Below, one piece after another: positions 1-5,696 of a stretch of DNA of 6,240 nt. The notes under the pieces are model-generated. The model made no database searches. It had not been told where the DNA came from and saw only the letters and a list, made by a program, of their open reading frames with translations. The stretch spans positions 1 through 6,240 of the forward strand of contig JALTMC010000240.1 in NCBI GenBank assembly GCA_027005175.1. The letters are read 5' to 3'. Origin of the DNA: Myxococcales bacterium. Its GTDB lineage: Bacteria > Myxococcota_C > UBA6777. Within the stretch, counting starts at the first letter, position 1. Each line of letters begins with the position of its first letter. The position numbers and the translations under genes are program-made.

Positions 1-1082
1 GTGTTTCCGGTGTCTTTGTCGGTGCCCTTGGTAAAGAAGAGCACATTGGTTTTGACGCCTTGTGCGTAGAAGATGCCTGTTGGGAGTCGAAGGATGGTAT
101 GCAGGTTGCATTTTTCCATCAGGTCTGCCCGGATGTCTCGGCCCGTTTTGTCTTCAAACAGAACATTGTCTGGGAGGACGACTGCTGCCCGGCCACCGGG
201 CTTGAGGCCACGATAGATGTGCTGGAGGAAAGCGAGCTGTTTGTTTGAGGTTGGATAGGTGAAGTCGTCGCGGCTGGGGCGTCCACCGCCTTTTTTGGTG
301 CCAAACGGCGGGTTGGTGAGGATAATGTCTGCCTGTGGCAGATTTGACCCCACTGAGGATAACGAGTCACCGACGATAATGTCACCTTCAATGTCATGAA
401 GCATCAGGTTCATAATCGCGAGGCGATGGGTATCTTGGACAAGCTCGACGCCGTAGAAAGCTGTCTTGCGTTGGAAGAGTTGCATCTGATCGGGTAATTC
501 AAACAAATCGTCTGTTTGTTCTTTGACATATTTGTCAGCAGCGATCAGAAAACCACCCGTTCCTGCAGCTGGATCTTGGACTAACTCTCCAGCCTGGGGT
601 TTCACAAGATGTACAATGCAATCGATGAGAACACGAGGTGTAAAGTATTGTCCTGCTCCCGACTTGGTTTCGTTGGCGTTCTTTTCCAACAGGCCTTCGT
701 ATAAGTCACCCAGGCCTTCCTCACGTGCTGAATACCAGTCCAGGTCATTAATGGCTGTGACAAGCTTCTGCAAGTTTTTGGGGACTTTCAGAGATGTTGA
801 AGCATTGGCAAAGATAGTCTTCATCCGATCGGAGCCATGAGAGCCGAGATGGATCAGCAGAATTCGGTAAAACTCCAACAGGTCGGGGCCTTCTTTGTCT
901 ATGAGGTCATCCCATCGGTAACCTTCAGGCAACTGGTGCTCTGTCTCGGTCTCTTGTGCCATCTTCAAAAATAGGATGTAAGTAAGCTCTGTGACGTATT
1001 GATGATACGTGATTCCATCGTCGCGTAGGACGTTACAGAGGCTCCATAGCTTCTGAACAATATCAAAGGTACGATGACCCAT
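1..1082 (-). CDS. hsdM: Type I restriction-modification methyltransferase subunit M (HsdM), 3' part cut by window edge
   Basis: This encodes the N6-adenine DNA methyltransferase subunit of a type I restriction-modification system. With HsdS it methylates both strands of the target site using S-adenosylmethionine, and it also joins the HsdR complex. I translated the minus strand by hand: 360 full codons are present and the frame runs off the left edge, so the C-terminus is missing (family members are usually about 480-530 residues). Residues 1-130 match the helical HsdM N-terminal domain, with VQKLWSLCNVLRDDGITYHQ at about 9-28. SGAGQYFTPR (141-150) leads into the SAM-binding motif I, DPAAGTGGFL (170-179). 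The catalytic motif IV NPPF is at 257-260. The ATG is chosen because GGAG lies 5 nt upstream and the family N-terminus begins there. It follows hsdR after 126 bp in the same direction, so co-transcription is likely. hsdS is expected further left. Confidence 0.96.
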   Translation of the reverse strand, partial: MGHRTFDIVQKLWSLCNVLRDDGITYHQYVTELTYILFLKMAQETETEHQLPEGYRWDDLIDKEGPDLLEFYRILLIHLGSHGSDRMKTIFANASTSLKVPKNLQKLVTAINDLDWYSAREEGLGDLYEGLLEKNANETKSGAGQYFTPRVLIDCIVHLVKPQAGELVQDPAAGTGGFLIAADKYVKEQTDDLFELPDQMQLFQRKTAFYGVELVQDTHRLAIMNLMLHDIEGDIIVGDSLSSVGSNLPQADIILTNPPFGTKKGGGRPSRDDFTYPTSNKQLAFLQHIYRGLKPGGRAAVVLPDNVLFEDKTGRDIRADLMEKCNLHTILRLPTGIFYAQGVKTNVLFFTKGTDKDTGN

Positions 1083-1087
1083 TTTGG

Positions 1088-1091
1088 CTCC
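1088..1091 (-). promoter_or_regulatory. Ribosome binding site of hsdM
   Basis: On the minus strand GGAG is separated by 5 nt from the ATG at 1082. This supports the chosen hsdM start. The site abuts the heptamer repeat, so a change in repeat number would alter the sequence immediately upstream of it. Confidence 0.7.
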
Positions 1092-1117
1092 AGTTTCGAG
1101 TTCCGAGTTCCGAGTTG
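1090..1117. repeat. Heptanucleotide tandem repeat (CGAGTTC) in the hsdR-hsdM gap
   Basis: On the + strand there are two perfect CGAGTTC units (1097-1103, 1104-1110), a third with one change (CGAGTTG, 1111-1117) and a degenerate first unit (CCAGTTT, 1090-1096). The array occupies the hsdM leader directly next to its ribosome binding site. Short tandem repeats of this kind change length by slipped-strand mispairing. Whether this one varies cannot be seen here. Confidence 0.8.
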
Positions 1118-1208
1118 AAAGAGTATCTTTCTTGGAAGGGGATTGGTGGTTTGATTTGGATTTTACTTTCCGATTGTTCCCAGCGTGTGGGTCTCTTGTT
1201 TTACACGA

Positions 1209-4200
1209 TCAGCCAGCGTCTTCCCAGAGGGCTTCGTTGATGTCGGCGAGGATTTCTTCGAGTTGACCGTCAAAAACTTTGTTGAGTCGCGTAAATCCAC
1301 CAGCTTGTTTCTTGAACTCTCCACTATCCAGGGCGGTCTTATCTACGACGACATTGGCGGTTAGTTGTTTGCCGATGCGTTGGAGCCACTTGCGTTGTGG
1401 ATCTGTCCAGGAGCGGCTACTCAGGATCTTGGTCAGGGCCGAACTGACTCGTTCTTCGTAGGGTTTGAGTGGCTCATGCAGGGCCTGCTGTCGAATGAAT
1501 CCTATAATGGATGCTGCGATATCCTGGTTGGTCTGCTGACGCCAAGCGGTCTGTAGGGCTCGCTCACTATAACCTGCCGCATCGAGTTCCATTTTGAGGT
1601 CTTTAAGTTGTTCGCGGGTCAGGTCTCTGGGACGTTGTAATACCGTCAACAGTGCAGGAATAGCATTCATATTTTCCTGAATGTACTGGTTGAACCCCTC
1701 CAGATAGTCTTCGGGGCGTACATCCTCTCCATCCTGGCCGTAGCCTCTTGTTACACCTAGAAGCTCATCTTCGTGATCTGAGATGATGAAGTAGTTTCCT
1801 TTGCCTTTTATCGTATCCAAAAATCTCGGTAGTTTGGGGTGTTCTTTGAACCATTCCGTTAATTCTACGGGGGTTTGTTCTTGTATCTGTGTCATAAAAT
1901 CGGCCAGGGGCATCTTTGCGATGGCTTCGAAGTGTTCCAAAGCTTCACCTTTGATATGTCTACTCTTGCGTTGGAGTTTGGCAATGAACTGGTCATGGAT
2001 CTCACGCAAGATCTCGGGGGGTTCCGCGTTCTCAGGGCTGGTTAACTCATCATAGAGTTGTTTGAACGAGAGCTTGGGATTGGAAACTACCGGTTTCATC
2101 GATGTGTAGGGTTCCAGGGCAGAGTAGATGTCGACAGCATCGAAGATATGGAAGCTTTCTTTTTCAATGTCAGGACAGAGCCGGGTGGCGCGACCCATCA
2201 TCTGTTCATAGAGGATACGACTACGAACCCGTCGAATAAAGACCAGGTTACAGATGGAGGGTACATCAATTCCTGTGGTTAGAAGGTCTACGGTTACGGC
2301 AATGTTCGGTAGTCGTTCATTGCGGTATCTACGGATGAGTTGCAGTGGTTTGTCCGAAGTACCTGTGATCTTGACTACGGCATCATCTTCGATTTGACCA
2401 TACTTGTTTTGCAATGCCTGTTTGAGCAAGTCGACGACCAGATCGGCGTGCATATCGTTGGCGCAGAATATCAGAGTCTTACCATTCTCAGGCAGGCTGG
2501 GGTCGATATAATCTGTCAGGGCCTGGCATACCACACGATTGAAGTTCTCTGTGATGACCTTTTTGTTGTAGGATTCGAGTTCAACGTCAACTTCATCTTC
2601 CAGGTGGACTGTGTCTACCTCCTGTGTCCGGGTTTTGTAAATGGTCATCGATTCACCCACAGCCCAGTGCATACCTTCTTCGCCCAACTTTGTTTTGATT
2701 TGATAGGGTGGGTTGTGGTCGACCAGCCATCCATCAATTACAGCCTCTCGATAGGAATACTGGTAGACAGGCTCACCAAATATCTCTGTGGTATGCAAGG
2801 CTGGTGTTGCGGTCAGACCGATCTTCACGGCATCGAAGTGCTCTAAGACACGTCGGTACTTGGAAATGTAACTTTTCTGATCTCGGAACAAAAGTTCGGT
2901 GTCACTGAGATCTCGATCCAGGTTGTAGCCACGGTGGCTCTCATCAACAACAATGCAGTCATACAAATCTATGGGTGGGCAGTCGTCATCCTTTGTAGGG
3001 TACATAATTCGTTTGACCATGCCTTGCACAGTAGAGATATGTAACTTTGTATCCGTTTCAAGTTGGTTGTCGCCGAGTTCGAGAGTCTCGAAGATATCTG
3101 TAAAGGTTTGTAAATTTTCCAGACGTGCCTCTTTAAATGCATTGGCGGCCTGTTCTCCCAGGGCACGACGATCGACCAGAAAGAGCACACGCCGAAAGCG
3201 ACGAGTTTTGAGAAGGCGATAAATAAGGCCAATACAGGTTCGGGTTTTGCCTGTACCTGTGGCCATCGCCAACAGACACTTTCTTTGATCTTCTGCCAGG
3301 GCAGCTTCGACAGCATAGATGGCTTTGATCTGATAGCCACGTAACCCCAAATAATCAGTCGGCTCGGTTTTCAGGCGTTCATGTGCGGTATCATGATCTT
3401 GCTTGAGTCGTGCCTGGAGACCTTCGGGGGTATACCAGTCGGTGAGGGGCCTGGATATATTGTCAGGGCGTCGTGTGTCCAGGAACCAGATGCCACTTTG
3501 TGTGCGTAGTTGCTGTAGGAAAGGCCGACCATTGGTCGCAAACAAGAAAGGTATTTTGTAATTATCCCAGGGGCTATCCTTGAGGAAGACTTCATCGCTT
3601 TTGATGACATAGTCGCGGCTATAGCGTTTGGATTGTTCCAAAGCAGCTGGGACATCTTTGCGTTTACGTTTGGCCTCCACTACACCGACGACTTGGAGGC
3701 CAGCAAAGAGAACATAATCAACTCGACCACCTCGGACTGGCCATTCTGCGATAGCCATATTACTGTTTTTCTGGGGTCGTACTCCATTGGCGTACGTTAG
3801 CTCTTGTGAGTCCACAGTCCAACCTGCTTGAGCCAGTTGTTGGTCTATTAGGTGGCGTGTTTCGGCCTCATTCAGAGCTACCTGTTGACCCACTTTCTTG
3901 GCGCGTTCAATCACAGCCTGCTTCGTTATTTCAGGTTGGATGCTTGCCTGGGTTTGAAGTTGCTCTAGTTTTTGGGCCAGGTGTTGTTTCGCTTCTTCCG
4001 ATTCCTGGGCTATCTGCTCCCAAACAGCTTTCTCTTCTGTTTCTTGTTGGAGTCTCTCTTCCAGTGAAAGGAGCTTTTGCGCCTCAGCTTCCGCCACGGC
4101 CTGGGCTGTTTCGGCTGCGCTCTGGCTGGCAACCAACTCCTCACGAAGCCGTTCAAGTTCAAGGGTAACTGTCTTGGTTGTTTGTTGTGGATCAGGCGGT

Positions 4201-4613
4201 GGAATAAAAGGTCCAGAGCGAAAATGACTGTCGTTTCCAAAGGATTTATAGAACCATATCGACAGTTTGTAGGCCATCTTGAGTTGATGTAGGGCTTCGC
4301 TGTGGTCGCCCTTATTCTCGTGATTGGCGGCGTTGCCAGCTTTGCGAATGCCGTGAAAGAGTTGGCTGATTTGCGGGGTTAGGGCTCCTCTGTCCCAGAG
4401 GCGGTTGAGTAACACAAACTGCTTTTCGTCGGTTGAATCATAGAGGCTGGTACAGGCAGCAACATGTTGTGTAAGAACCTCACCGAATTGTCGTAATTTC
4501 ATCAGGCTGGTGGTTGGGTCACTTTTGAAATAGCGTTCAGCCAATCCACCTAGATCTGCTAACAGGGGATCATGCTGTCGGAGAAAATCAAAGTTTGATG
4601 TCTGTGCTGCCAT
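1209..4613 (-). CDS. hsdR: Type I restriction enzyme R subunit (HsdR), EcoEI-like, complete
   Basis: This is the motor and nuclease subunit of the type I system: it hydrolyses ATP, translocates DNA and cleaves unmethylated DNA together with HsdM and HsdS. It has 1134 residues. Residues 1-125 form a helical domain with KAGNAANHE (91-99), resembling the DUF4145 extension seen on some HsdR proteins. Residues about 147-222 are a charged, Glu/Gln-rich coiled coil. The RecB-like endonuclease core follows, with D299 and VEAK (E313, K315), then the Q327-x3-Y331 motif. The SF2 helicase has Walker A ATGTGKT (451-457), DESH (557-560), TATP (601-604), TTGIDVP (779-785) and motif VI QMMGRATR (804-811). 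The remaining ~320 residues fit the EcoEI-type C-terminal domain that contacts the methyltransferase. All key catalytic residues are intact, so it is probably active. The ATG has AGGAG about 8 nt upstream. It is first in the hsdR-hsdM order. Confidence 0.97.
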   Translation of the reverse strand: MAAQTSNFDFLRQHDPLLADLGGLAERYFKSDPTTSLMKLRQFGEVLTQHVAACTSLYDSTDEKQFVLLNRLWDRGALTPQISQLFHGIRKAGNAANHENKGDHSEALHQLKMAYKLSIWFYKSFGNDSHFRSGPFIPPPDPQQTTKTVTLELERLREELVASQSAAETAQAVAEAEAQKLLSLEERLQQETEEKAVWEQIAQESEEAKQHLAQKLEQLQTQASIQPEITKQAVIERAKKVGQQVALNEAETRHLIDQQLAQAGWTVDSQELTYANGVRPQKNSNMAIAEWPVRGGRVDYVLFAGLQVVGVVEAKRKRKDVPAALEQSKRYSRDYVIKSDEVFLKDSPWDNYKIPFLFATNGRPFLQQLRTQSGIWFLDTRRPDNISRPLTDWYTPEGLQARLKQDHDTAHERLKTEPTDYLGLRGYQIKAIYAVEAALAEDQRKCLLAMATGTGKTRTCIGLIYRLLKTRRFRRVLFLVDRRALGEQAANAFKEARLENLQTFTDIFETLELGDNQLETDTKLHISTVQGMVKRIMYPTKDDDCPPIDLYDCIVVDESHRGYNLDRDLSDTELLFRDQKSYISKYRRVLEHFDAVKIGLTATPALHTTEIFGEPVYQYSYREAVIDGWLVDHNPPYQIKTKLGEEGMHWAVGESMTIYKTRTQEVDTVHLEDEVDVELESYNKKVITENFNRVVCQALTDYIDPSLPENGKTLIFCANDMHADLVVDLLKQALQNKYGQIEDDAVVKITGTSDKPLQLIRRYRNERLPNIAVTVDLLTTGIDVPSICNLVFIRRVRSRILYEQMMGRATRLCPDIEKESFHIFDAVDIYSALEPYTSMKPVVSNPKLSFKQLYDELTSPENAEPPEILREIHDQFIAKLQRKSRHIKGEALEHFEAIAKMPLADFMTQIQEQTPVELTEWFKEHPKLPRFLDTIKGKGNYFIISDHEDELLGVTRGYGQDGEDVRPEDYLEGFNQYIQENMNAIPALLTVLQRPRDLTREQLKDLKMELDAAGYSERALQTAWRQQTNQDIAASIIGFIRQQALHEPLKPYEERVSSALTKILSSRSWTDPQRKWLQRIGKQLTANVVVDKTALDSGEFKKQAGGFTRLNKVFDGQLEEILADINEALWEDAG

Positions 4614-4621
4614 CCAAAGGT

Positions 4622-4627
4622 CTCCTG
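4622..4627 (-). promoter_or_regulatory. Ribosome binding site of hsdR
   Basis: On the minus strand CAGGAG lies 8 nt upstream of the ATG at 4613, a strong Shine-Dalgarno match. No other in-frame start has comparable support. Confidence 0.7.
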
Positions 4628-4685
4628 ATTTGTATCATCTTCCACTGTATTCTGAGAGATTCGCAATTTGTTATATTTGTGTGAG

Positions 4686-4718
4686 ATATTAACTTAGTTG
4701 GCGTTCAGACTTTGTCAA
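4686..4718 (-). promoter_or_regulatory. Possible hsdR promoter
   Basis: On the minus strand a perfect -35 hexamer TTGACA occupies 4718-4713. The downstream -10 match is poor: TAAGTT at 4696-4691 has the right spacing (16 nt) but matches only 3 of 6, while TAATAT at 4691-4686 is a better hexamer but 21 nt away. The position, about 75-105 nt ahead of hsdR, is sensible. The call is weak without transcript data. Confidence 0.3.
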
Positions 4719-4725
4719 GGTGTCG

Positions 4726-4874
4726 CAGTGCCCTTAATCCACCGCCCGATCTTTCTGGCTCTAGCTGTACATAGGATAGAGAAAATTGATGTTCACCAAA
4801 TAGGTGAGTGCCAAAGACGGCAATCCTTAGGCCTTCAAGGGCCGTGCAATTTGGGCGGTGGATTAAGGGTGCTG
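4726..4874 (+). ncRNA. Candidate structured RNA closed by a 24-bp stem (undescribed)
   Basis: The segment folds as one long stem closing a loop with three hairpins. The closing stem pairs 4726-4749 with 4851-4874. Its core is 17 perfect pairs (4731-4747 with 4853-4869), and on the + strand it extends on both sides with Watson-Crick pairs plus three G-U wobbles. Inside are a hairpin 4759-4763/4777-4781; a hairpin 4793-4797/4803-4807, which extends by three more wobbles to 4790/4810; and a hairpin of acggc 4817-4821 and cctt 4825-4828 pairing with 4837-4845 across a 3-nt bulge. Every wobble becomes an A-C mismatch on the minus strand, so the + strand is favoured, opposite to the neighbouring genes. 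I recognise no known RNA family and see no T-run after the right arm. The alternative is a small palindromic mobile element (MITE-like), though I found no convincing target-site duplication. Confidence 0.4.
4731..4869. repeat. Perfect 17-bp inverted repeat with 105-bp loop
   Basis: The left arm CCCTTAATCCACCGCCC (4731-4747) is the exact reverse complement of the right arm (4853-4869). A perfect match of this length over 105 bp is not expected by chance in a short intergenic region. It lies between the last tRNA of the array and the hsdR leader. Confidence 0.95.
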
Positions 4875-4899
4875 ATAGTACGCGATATGAACAAGATAG

Positions 4900-4970
4900 A
4901 GCGGATGACCGGACTCGAACCGGCACAGACAGATTGGAAATCTGAAATGCTTCCTTTACATCACGTCCGC
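4900..4970 (-). tRNA. trnG: tRNA-Gly(TCC)
   Basis: This is a 71-nt cloverleaf reading GGA codons. The anticodon TCC (4938-4936) sits in the loop TTTCCAA on stem TCAGA/TCTGT, and the outermost pair of that stem is T-T. D-arm is ATGT/GCAT with GG in the loop, T-arm is GCCGG TTCGAGT CCGGT, and the discriminator is T, usual for bacterial tRNA-Gly. The acceptor stem GCGGACG/CATCCGC has one C6-A67 mismatch. No CCA is encoded. It is the last tRNA of the array in transcription order. Its D-arm resembles that of the neighbouring Gly(GCC), suggesting a common origin. Confidence 0.9.
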
Positions 4971-4982
4971 TTTGAGTCAGTC

Positions 4983-5010
4983 GAAGGTTGAAGGTTGAAG
5001 GTTGAAGGTT
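4983..5010. repeat. Heptanucleotide tandem repeat (GAAGGTT) x4
   Basis: Four perfect copies of GAAGGTT on the + strand (4983-5010) are followed by a partial unit GAA. They fill most of the 43-nt spacer between the two tRNA-Gly genes, in an array whose other spacers are mostly 4-12 nt. The sequence then reads GTTGAAAG, the same 8-mer that ends the heptamer array at 1090-1117. Confidence 0.95.
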
Positions 5011-5013
5011 GAA

Positions 5014-5084
5014 AGCAGAACAGGGGAATCGAACCCCTAGCGTAGACATGGCAAGCCTACATGTTACCTTTACACCAGTTCTGC
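5014..5084 (-). tRNA. trnG: tRNA-Gly(GCC)
   Basis: This 71-nt cloverleaf reads GGC and GGT codons. The acceptor GCAGAAC/GTTCTGC pairs perfectly, D-arm is GTGT AAAGGTA ACAT, anticodon GCC (5052-5050) sits in loop TTGCCAT on stem TAGGC/GTCTA, T-arm is AGGGG TTCGATT CCCCT, and the discriminator is T. No CCA is encoded. The upstream tRNA-Val is only 5 nt away. Confidence 0.96.
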
Positions 5085-5089
5085 AAGAG

Positions 5090-5160
5090 TGAGCGATGAG
5101 GGAATCGAACCCCCACCAACAGGGTGTAAGCCTGTTGCGCTTCCGTTACGCCAATCGCTC
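5090..5160 (-). tRNA. trnV: tRNA-Val(TAC)
   Basis: This 71-nt cloverleaf reads GTA (and, depending on modification, other GTN codons). Acceptor GAGCGAT/ATCGCTC is perfect, D-arm is GCGT AACGGAA GCGC, anticodon TAC (5128-5126) sits on stem ACAGG/CCTGT, T-arm is GGGGG TTCGATT CCCTC, and the discriminator is A. No CCA is encoded. It is 12 nt from the upstream tRNA-Ala(GGC). Confidence 0.96.
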
Positions 5161-5172
5161 GAACATGGTAAG

Positions 5173-5245
5173 TGGAGAAGGTGGGATTTGCACCCACAAC
5201 CCCCTGTATGCCATACAGGTGCTCTTCTATTGGAGCTACATCCCC
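5173..5245 (-). tRNA. trnA: tRNA-Ala(GGC), divergent elbow
   Basis: This 73-nt cloverleaf reads GCC and GCT codons. Acceptor GGGGATG/CTTCTCC carries the G3-U70 wobble that defines alanine tRNA, and the discriminator is A. Anticodon GGC (5212-5210) sits in loop ATGGCAT on the perfect stem CCTGT/ACAGG. Two features are unusual. The D-loop CAATAGAA has no GG, and the T-loop is TGCAAAT, so position 55 is G rather than U. Both sides of the usual D-loop/T-loop contact (G18-U55) are therefore changed. There is also a T6-T67 mismatch in the acceptor. No CCA is encoded. The next tRNA-Ala begins only 4 nt upstream. Confidence 0.9.
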
Positions 5246-5249
5246 GGAG

Positions 5250-5321
5250 TGGAGCTGCAAGGAATCGAACCTTGATCTTTGCCGTGCAAAAGCAATGTGC
5301 TTCCCATTGCACCACAGCCCC
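5250..5321 (-). tRNA. trnA: tRNA-Ala(TGC)
   Basis: This 72-nt cloverleaf reads GCA and probably GCG and GCT. Acceptor GGGGCTG/CAGCTCC pairs fully with the alanine G3-U70 identity wobble, and the discriminator is A. D-arm is GTGC/GCAC with GGG in the loop, anticodon TGC (5288-5286) sits on stem TTGCT/GGCAA, and T-arm is CAAGG TTCGATT CCTTG. Unlike its Ala(GGC) neighbour it keeps the canonical D- and T-loops. No CCA is encoded. Confidence 0.96.
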
Positions 5322-5326
5322 ATATG

Positions 5327-5397
5327 TCCACCTGGAAGGAATCGAACCTCCATTTGTCGATTATCGGTCGACTGTTCTACCGTTAAACTACAGGTGG
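5327..5397 (-). tRNA. trnI: tRNA-Ile(GAT) with C33
   Basis: This 71-nt cloverleaf reads ATC and ATT. Acceptor CCACCTG/CAGGTGG is perfect with discriminator A, D-arm is GTTT AACGGTA GAAC, anticodon stem is GTCGA/TCGAC, and T-arm is GGAGG TTCGATT CCTTC. The anticodon loop is CCGATAA, which places GAT at 5365-5363 but C, not the near-universal T, at position 33 (+ strand 5366). No CCA is encoded. It shares a 19-nt T-arm segment with tRNA-Tyr. Confidence 0.9.
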
Positions 5398-5439
5398 ATT
5401 GGGTGGATTTTGATGACGAACAACACACGATCTTTCTTG

Positions 5440-5510
5440 TGCCCCTGGGGGGAGTCGAACCCCCAAGACCTGGTTAAAAGCCAGGGATGATGCCATTTCA
5501 TTACAGAGGC
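5440..5510 (-). tRNA. trnK: tRNA-Lys(TTT)
   Basis: This 71-nt cloverleaf reads AAA and AAG. Acceptor GCCTCTG/CAGGGGC pairs with one T-G wobble, D-arm is ATGA AATGGCA TCAT, anticodon TTT (5478-5476) sits in loop CTTTTAA on stem CCTGG/CCAGG, T-arm is GGGGG TTCGACT CCCCC, and the discriminator is A. No CCA is encoded. It is the first member of the tight seven-tRNA block, following a 186-bp gap. Confidence 0.95.
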
Positions 5511-5607
5511 AAACTGCAATCGAGTACAGCTTGCGTTTGCAACGACTTGCAACGGTATATCCTGCAAGCATCATTTTCTCCTTTCATTCCGAGTGATGCG
5601 CCATTTG

Positions 5608-5682
5608 ATAGCGTAACTCTGGTGTGTTGATAGCATATATTCTAACTATGCTATAAGTTTATAACTATGCTATAAGTTAGAA
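5608..5682. repeat. Iterated ATAGCATA boxes and 17-bp tandem repeat between tRNA-Tyr and tRNA-Lys
   Basis: TAACTATGCTATAAGTT occurs twice exactly (5643-5659 and 5662-5678), with a period of 19 bp. Within and to the left of it are four related octamers: ATAGCGTA 5608-5615, ATAGCATA 5630-5637, and TATGCTAT 5647-5654 and 5666-5673 (the inverse form). The pair is also framed by TTCTAACT (5640-5647) and AGTTAGAA (5675-5682), an inverted repeat. This looks like a multi-site operator for a dimeric regulator or an AT-rich promoter region for the downstream tRNA block. On the + strand each 17-mer also contains an extended -10-like TGCTATAAG, so the direction of any promoter is unclear. Confidence 0.6.
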
Positions 5683-5696
5683 AGTGAATCTATGAA

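Noticed and set aside
1117-1131. GAAAGA/TCTTTC hairpin in the hsdR-hsdM gap as a terminator
   Set aside because: Six AT-rich pairs with a 3-nt loop and no T-run; too weak, and the genes are likely co-transcribed.
2340-2846. 168-codon + strand frame inside hsdR
   Set aside because: It lies antisense to the helicase core of a fully motif-supported gene; a shadow frame.
4731-4869. The inverted repeat as an intrinsic terminator for the tRNA array
   Set aside because: The loop is over 100 nt and no T-run follows the stem on either strand.
4731-4869. Integron attC site or retron msr-msd RNA
   Set aside because: The attC core motifs (RYYYAAC/GTTRRRY) are missing from the arms, and no integrase or reverse transcriptase is in the window.
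4726-4874. A CRISPR array or repeat-spacer structure in the repeats of this window
   Set aside because: Repeats are 7-19 bp without regular unique spacers; no cas genes.
4705-5049. 114-codon minus-strand frame across the inverted repeat and tRNA-Gly genes
   Set aside because: It runs through two well-formed tRNAs and the heptamer repeat and has no ribosome binding site at its start.
5089-5490. Long + strand open frames across the tRNA array (with GIEPP- and NRT-like peptides)
   Set aside because: They are antisense translations of tRNA T-arms, a well-known source of false protein annotations.
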